Assembly: GCA_018263405.1 (NCBI GenBank)
Contig: JAANXG010000086.1
Coordinates: 1 to 8,027 of the forward strand
Direction: 5' to 3'
DNA: 8,027 nucleotides
Origin: Gammaproteobacteria bacterium
GTDB taxonomy: Bacteria > Pseudomonadota > Gammaproteobacteria > Arenicellales > JAANXG01
Every line of letters begins with the position of its first letter. Within the stretch, counting starts at the first letter, position 1. Both the position numbers and the translations under genes were made by a program. Positions 5,902 to 8,027 of this stretch are shown here, piece after piece. Below the pieces are notes generated by a model. The model saw nothing but the letters and a program-made list of their open reading frames with translations. It was not told the DNA's origin and made no database searches.

Positions 5902-7307
5902 ACGCTGTAGTAGAGGTCGAACTCGAGCGGATGCGTGGTCACGCGCATGGCGGTGACCTCCTCGTACTTGAGCCCGATATAAGCGTCGATGGTTTCATCG
6001 TTGAATACGCCCCCGGCCTTCAGGAAATCGCGGTCCCGGTCCAGGGCATCCAGGGCGAGGTCCAGGCTATGTGCCACGGTGGGCACCTTTGCTTCTTCTT
6101 CCGGTGGCAGGTCATACAAGTCCTTGTCGAGGGACTCGCCCGGGTGGATCTTGTTCACGATGCCGTCCAGCCCGGCCATCGCCATGGACACAAAGGTGAA
6201 ATACGGGTTGCCGGCTGAGTCCGGGAAGCGTACCTCGACACGCCTCCCGTTGGGGTTGGAGACATACGGGATTCGGCAGGAGGCCGAGCGATTACGCGCC
6301 GAATAAGCCAGCAAGACGGGCGACTCGAAGCCGGGGACCAGGCGCTTATAGCTGTTGGTGGTGGCGTTGGAAAAGGCGTTGATGGCCCGGGCATGCTTGA
6401 AAATCCCGCCGATGTAATACAGCGCCATTTCGCTGAGGCCGCCGTATTCGTCACCGGCGAACAGGTTCTGGCCGTCCTTGGACAAGGACTGGTGTACATG
6501 CATACCGCTGCCGTTGTCCCCGACTACGGGTTTGGGCATGAAGGTGGCGGTCTTGCCGTGTTGGAACGCTACGTTGTGGACGCAGTATTTGTAGATCTGC
6601 ACCTCGTCGGCTTTCTGGACCAGGGTATTGAAATTCGTGCCGATCTCGCCTTGTCCGGCCGTGGCGACTTCGTGATGATGGACTTCGGTTTTTACACCCA
6701 TTTCCTCGATAGCCAGGCACATGGTCGAACGCAAGTCCTGCAGCGAGTCGACCGGCGGGACCGGGAAGTAGCCGCCCTTGATGCCGGGCCGGTGGCCCAT
6801 GTTGCGCTCGTCATAGAGGCGTCCGGTATTCCAGCTACCTTCGGTCGAATCGATTTCGTAGAAGGCGCCGCTGATATCCACTTCCCAGCGTACGTCGTCG
6901 AAAACGAAAAACTCGGGTTCCGGGCCGAAATAAGCCGTGTCGGCGAGGCCGGTGGATTTTATGTACGCTTCAGCGCGCTTGGCGATGGAGCGGGGGTCGC
7001 GTTCGTAACCTTGCATACTGGTAGGCTCGATAACGTCGCACCGCACCAGCAGGGTTTTTTCCAGCAGAAACGGGTCAATGACCGCTGTTTCGGGTTCGGG
7101 CATCAGGATCATGTCGGATTCGTTGATCCCTTTCCACCCGGAGATCGAGGAACCGTCGAACATTTTCCCGTCCTCGAAGGTCGTTTCGTCCACCGAATGC
7201 GCCGGCACGGAGATGTGCTGCTCCTTTCCACGGGTGTCGGTGAATCTGAAGTCGACGAACTTGATGCGGTCGTCTTTAATCATGGTCAAAACATTCACCG
7301 CAGACAT
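5898..7307 (-). CDS. glnA: Glutamine synthetase, type I
   Basis: GlnA joins ammonia to glutamate using ATP, the main ammonia-assimilation step, as a cytosolic dodecamer. The 469-aa protein is full length. Landmarks are the latch DGSSISGW (51-58), FGPEPEFF (127-134), the metal/substrate strand HHHEVATAGQGEIG (210-223), KPVVGDNGSGMHVHQS (259-274), the flexible-loop region NATTNSYKRLVPG (314-326), RIPYVSNP and VEVRFPDSAGNPY. Tyr398 in DLYDLPPEE matches the GlnE adenylylation site, so covalent control is expected. AGGAA lies eight bases before the ATG. Its 3' end is shared in a hairpin with the convergent phosphoesterase gene, and neither glnL nor glnG is visible within the window. A TATAAT box lies about 50 bp upstream; I could not find a convincing sigma-54 GG-N10-GC site, which nitrogen-regulated glnA genes often have. 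Confidence 0.98.
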   Translation of the reverse strand: MSAVNVLTMIKDDRIKFVDFRFTDTRGKEQHISVPAHSVDETTFEDGKMFDGSSISGWKGINESDMILMPEPETAVIDPFLLEKTLLVRCDVIEPTSMQGYERDPRSIAKRAEAYIKSTGLADTAYFGPEPEFFVFDDVRWEVDISGAFYEIDSTEGSWNTGRLYDERNMGHRPGIKGGYFPVPPVDSLQDLRSTMCLAIEEMGVKTEVHHHEVATAGQGEIGTNFNTLVQKADEVQIYKYCVHNVAFQHGKTATFMPKPVVGDNGSGMHVHQSLSKDGQNLFAGDEYGGLSEMALYYIGGIFKHARAINAFSNATTNSYKRLVPGFESPVLLAYSARNRSASCRIPYVSNPNGRRVEVRFPDSAGNPYFTFVSMAMAGLDGIVNKIHPGESLDKDLYDLPPEEEAKVPTVAHSLDLALDALDRDRDFLKAGGVFNDETIDAYIGLKYEEVTAMRVTTHPLEFDLYYSV

Positions 7308-7358
7308 ATCGCGTTTCCTCGCTAGGAATACATTTATAAATTAAGGGGTATGACAAGG

Positions 7359-7364
7359 ATTATA
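7359..7364 (-). promoter_or_regulatory. glnA -10 candidate
   Basis: The complement of these bases is a perfect TATAAT, predicting a glnA leader of about 45 nt. Hexamers at 16-18 nt spacing are poor matches to TTGACA, so an activator would probably be needed. The nearest upstream structure is the GCCGGTGCG and CGCACCGGC inverted repeat, whose nearer arm is only ten bases away from this box. Confidence 0.4.
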
Positions 7365-7373
7365 TCGCATCAT

Positions 7374-7439
7374 GCCGGTGCGACACGACATAAGTCGCCC
7401 AAATATGGAGTCGAGGCCACCGGAAATCGGCGCACCGGC
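7374..7439. repeat. Spaced inverted repeat upstream of glnA
   Basis: GCCGGTGCG (7374-7382) and CGCACCGGC (7431-7439) are perfect 9-bp complements separated by 48 bp, directly upstream of the glnA -10 candidate. Two well-separated half-sites could be bound by a looping regulator. The GGTGC core recalls NtrC half-sites, but the usual close dyad is absent. As RNA it would form a stem with a large loop. The function is not known. Confidence 0.4.
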
Positions 7440-7544
7440 TTTGAGCTGTCGAGGTTCGACTGTCGTCATGAGGGCATCGCCTGAAAAGGATGGTCGGGAA
7501 ACGTCCGGCTGATTCGGGATTCGATAAGGCTGAAACATCATCGG

Positions 7545-7598
7545 CCTGAAAATGCAAAAGGACCCCGGAACCGGGGCCCTTTTGCATTCATTTTCAGG
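7545..7598. terminator. Strong bidirectional terminator-like hairpin
   Basis: Arm 7551-7568 pairs with 7571-7588 over 18 positions with one mismatch (A7562, C7577), with an AAAAGG ... CCTTTT frame that leaves a T-run on either strand. A second register extends it: CCTGAAAATG (7545-7554) pairs with CATTTTCAGG (7589-7598), leaving a four-base CATT bulge. It lies between two divergent genes, where no transcript would normally need to end. It therefore implies an unseen transcript or a leader or attenuator for glyQ. Confidence 0.65.
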
Positions 7599-7739
7599 CG
7601 AAATGCTCGCCTGCTCCTCCTCGGCGACTTGGGCCTGCGCCCTGTCGGACCGCGGACCTTAGCCCAAAAATTTTGTGCTGTCTATGTTTTCCCTCGTTGA
7701 CATTTGCATCGGCCCACGACTGATACCGGCCCGGCAAGC

Positions 7740-7745
7740 TATAAT
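7740..7745 (+). promoter_or_regulatory. glyQ -10 candidate (TATAAT)
   Basis: A perfect TATAAT with no good -35 at 16-18 nt. The transcription start would fall near 7752, after the in-frame ATG at 7749-7751. This is the main reason for preferring the GTG at 7779 as the glyQ start. A TTGACA at 7697-7702 is 37 bp upstream, too far to pair with this box. Confidence 0.55.
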
Positions 7746-7778
7746 CCGATGTTTTTTACGGGCCGGATCCACAGCAGC

Positions 7779-8027
7779 GTGACTTTTCAGGAGCTGATTT
7801 TATCTTTTCAGCAATATTGGGCCGAGCAGGGTTGCGTCGTGATCCAACCCTACGATATGGAGGTGGGCGCGGGGACGTTCCACGTTGCGACGTTCTTAAA
7901 AGCGGTGGGTCCCGAACCCTGGAACGCCGCCTATGTCCAGCCATCGCGGCGTCCCACCGACGGGCGCTATGGCGACAATCCGAATCGGTTGCAGCATTAC
8001 TATCAGTTCCAGGTGGTGATGAAACCA
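7779..8027 (+). CDS. glyQ: Glycyl-tRNA synthetase alpha subunit (partial)
   Basis: The first 83 codons of GlyQ are present, and the gene runs off the window. GlyQ carries the class II catalytic core that activates glycine with ATP. With GlyS it forms the bacterial alpha2beta2 enzyme that charges tRNA-Gly in the cytosol. Diagnostic family stretches are TFQELILSFQQYW, VIQPYDMEVGAGTFH, GPEPWNAAYVQPSRRP, TDGRYGDNPNRLQHYYQFQ and the motif-like VVMKP at the edge. The GTG at 7779 gives VTFQELI, close to the usual family start. An in-frame ATG at 7749 would add ten residues (MFFTGRIHSS) but has no ribosome site and precedes the predicted transcription start. A GGAT about ten bases before the GTG is a weak ribosome site. 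GlyS is expected downstream, outside the window. Confidence 0.95.
   Translation, partial: MTFQELILSFQQYWAEQGCVVIQPYDMEVGAGTFHVATFLKAVGPEPWNAAYVQPSRRPTDGRYGDNPNRLQHYYQFQVVMKP

Larger units (their letters stand above)
7308..7778. other. Gene-free glnA-glyQ divergent spacer
   Basis: These 471 bp lie between divergent genes, and I see no convincing coding frame in them. Both short frames on the minus strand (7341-7587) are low-complexity in amino acid pattern and lack a ribosome site. The region holds several potential RNA structures: a spaced inverted repeat (7374-7439), a 5-bp hairpin GTCGA and TCGAC (7448-7460), a strong terminator-like hairpin (7545-7598) with an upstream competitor arm at 7477, CGAC-GGGC-CTGC-GCCC-GTCG (about 7624-7646) and TTGGGC with GCCCAA (7629-7634, 7672-7677) before an A/T run. 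Promoter candidates flank both ends. An unannotated small RNA or leader is possible but unproven. Confidence 0.5.

Noticed and set aside
5902..5911. GACGCTGTAG matching positions 3-12 in the left-edge repeat
   Set aside because: Here it is simply the end of the glnA coding sequence (Tyr-Tyr-Ser-Val). A 10-nt match is expected by chance.
6393..7325. 310-codon open frame on the plus strand
   Set aside because: Antisense to glnA, with no family signature. The glnA frame accounts for the whole region.
7308..7500. Sigma-54 promoter and close NtrC dyad for glnA
   Set aside because: No GG-N10-GC element with acceptable flanks was found. TGCGCC-N7-GGTGGC near 7420 has the wrong spacing and mismatches.
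7341..7587. Two short minus-strand frames upstream of glnA
   Set aside because: No ribosome site or familiar motif, and one runs into the terminator-like hairpin. Treated as noncoding.
7697..7745. TTGACA and TATAAT as one promoter
   Set aside because: The spacing is 37 bp, not 16-18, so the two hexamers cannot form a single sigma-70 promoter.
1..8027. tRNA, rRNA, CRISPR, phage, transposase or toxin-antitoxin genes
   Set aside because: Looked for on both strands. No cloverleaf, regular spacer array or corresponding protein motif was seen.

Overview
The window is ordinary chromosomal DNA of a GC-rich proteobacterium. It is most likely a gammaproteobacterium, because YafJ is very close in sequence to the E. 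coli protein, glycyl-tRNA synthetase is of the alpha/beta type, and glutamine synthetase is type I with an adenylylation tyrosine. I cannot place it below class. Nothing looks like a phage, plasmid or defence island.

Layout: positions 1-159 hold repeats, namely a small hairpin and then a long imperfect palindrome of about 39 bp per arm. One arm of that palindrome recurs as a 23-nt solo copy between metK and yafJ. Next come a two-helix 64-aa membrane protein (minus strand) and a DUF465/YdcH-like coiled-coil protein (plus strand) whose reading frame has no normal start codon. From 691 to 4507 the minus strand carries an S-adenosylmethionine-cycle block, in transcription order metK, yafJ and ahcY. 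AhcY has its own promoter and a clear S-adenosylhomocysteine (SAH) riboswitch. A decayed C-terminal piece of a cytochrome b561 gene lies on the plus strand between ahcY and yafJ and runs into the yafJ stop codon.

From 4634 a Tat-exported metallophosphoesterase of purple-acid-phosphatase type reads rightward and converges on glnA (minus strand). A 16-bp hairpin that includes both stop codons separates them. The 471-bp gap between glnA and the divergent glyQ is gene-free but structured: a glnA -10 candidate, a spaced inverted repeat, a strong terminator-like hairpin with a competing pairing partner, and a TATAAT box just before glyQ. GlyQ is cut by the window edge.

How the genes work together: MetK makes SAM, methyltransferases convert it to SAH, and AhcY removes SAH under control of the SAH-sensing leader. 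GlnA supplies glutamine, the general amide donor that a class II amidotransferase such as YafJ would use. The best leads for follow-up are the glnA-glyQ spacer, the startless DUF465 gene, the altered metal-site motifs of the phosphoesterase, the cytochrome b561 remnant and the palindromic repeat. I saw no clearly new multi-gene system.
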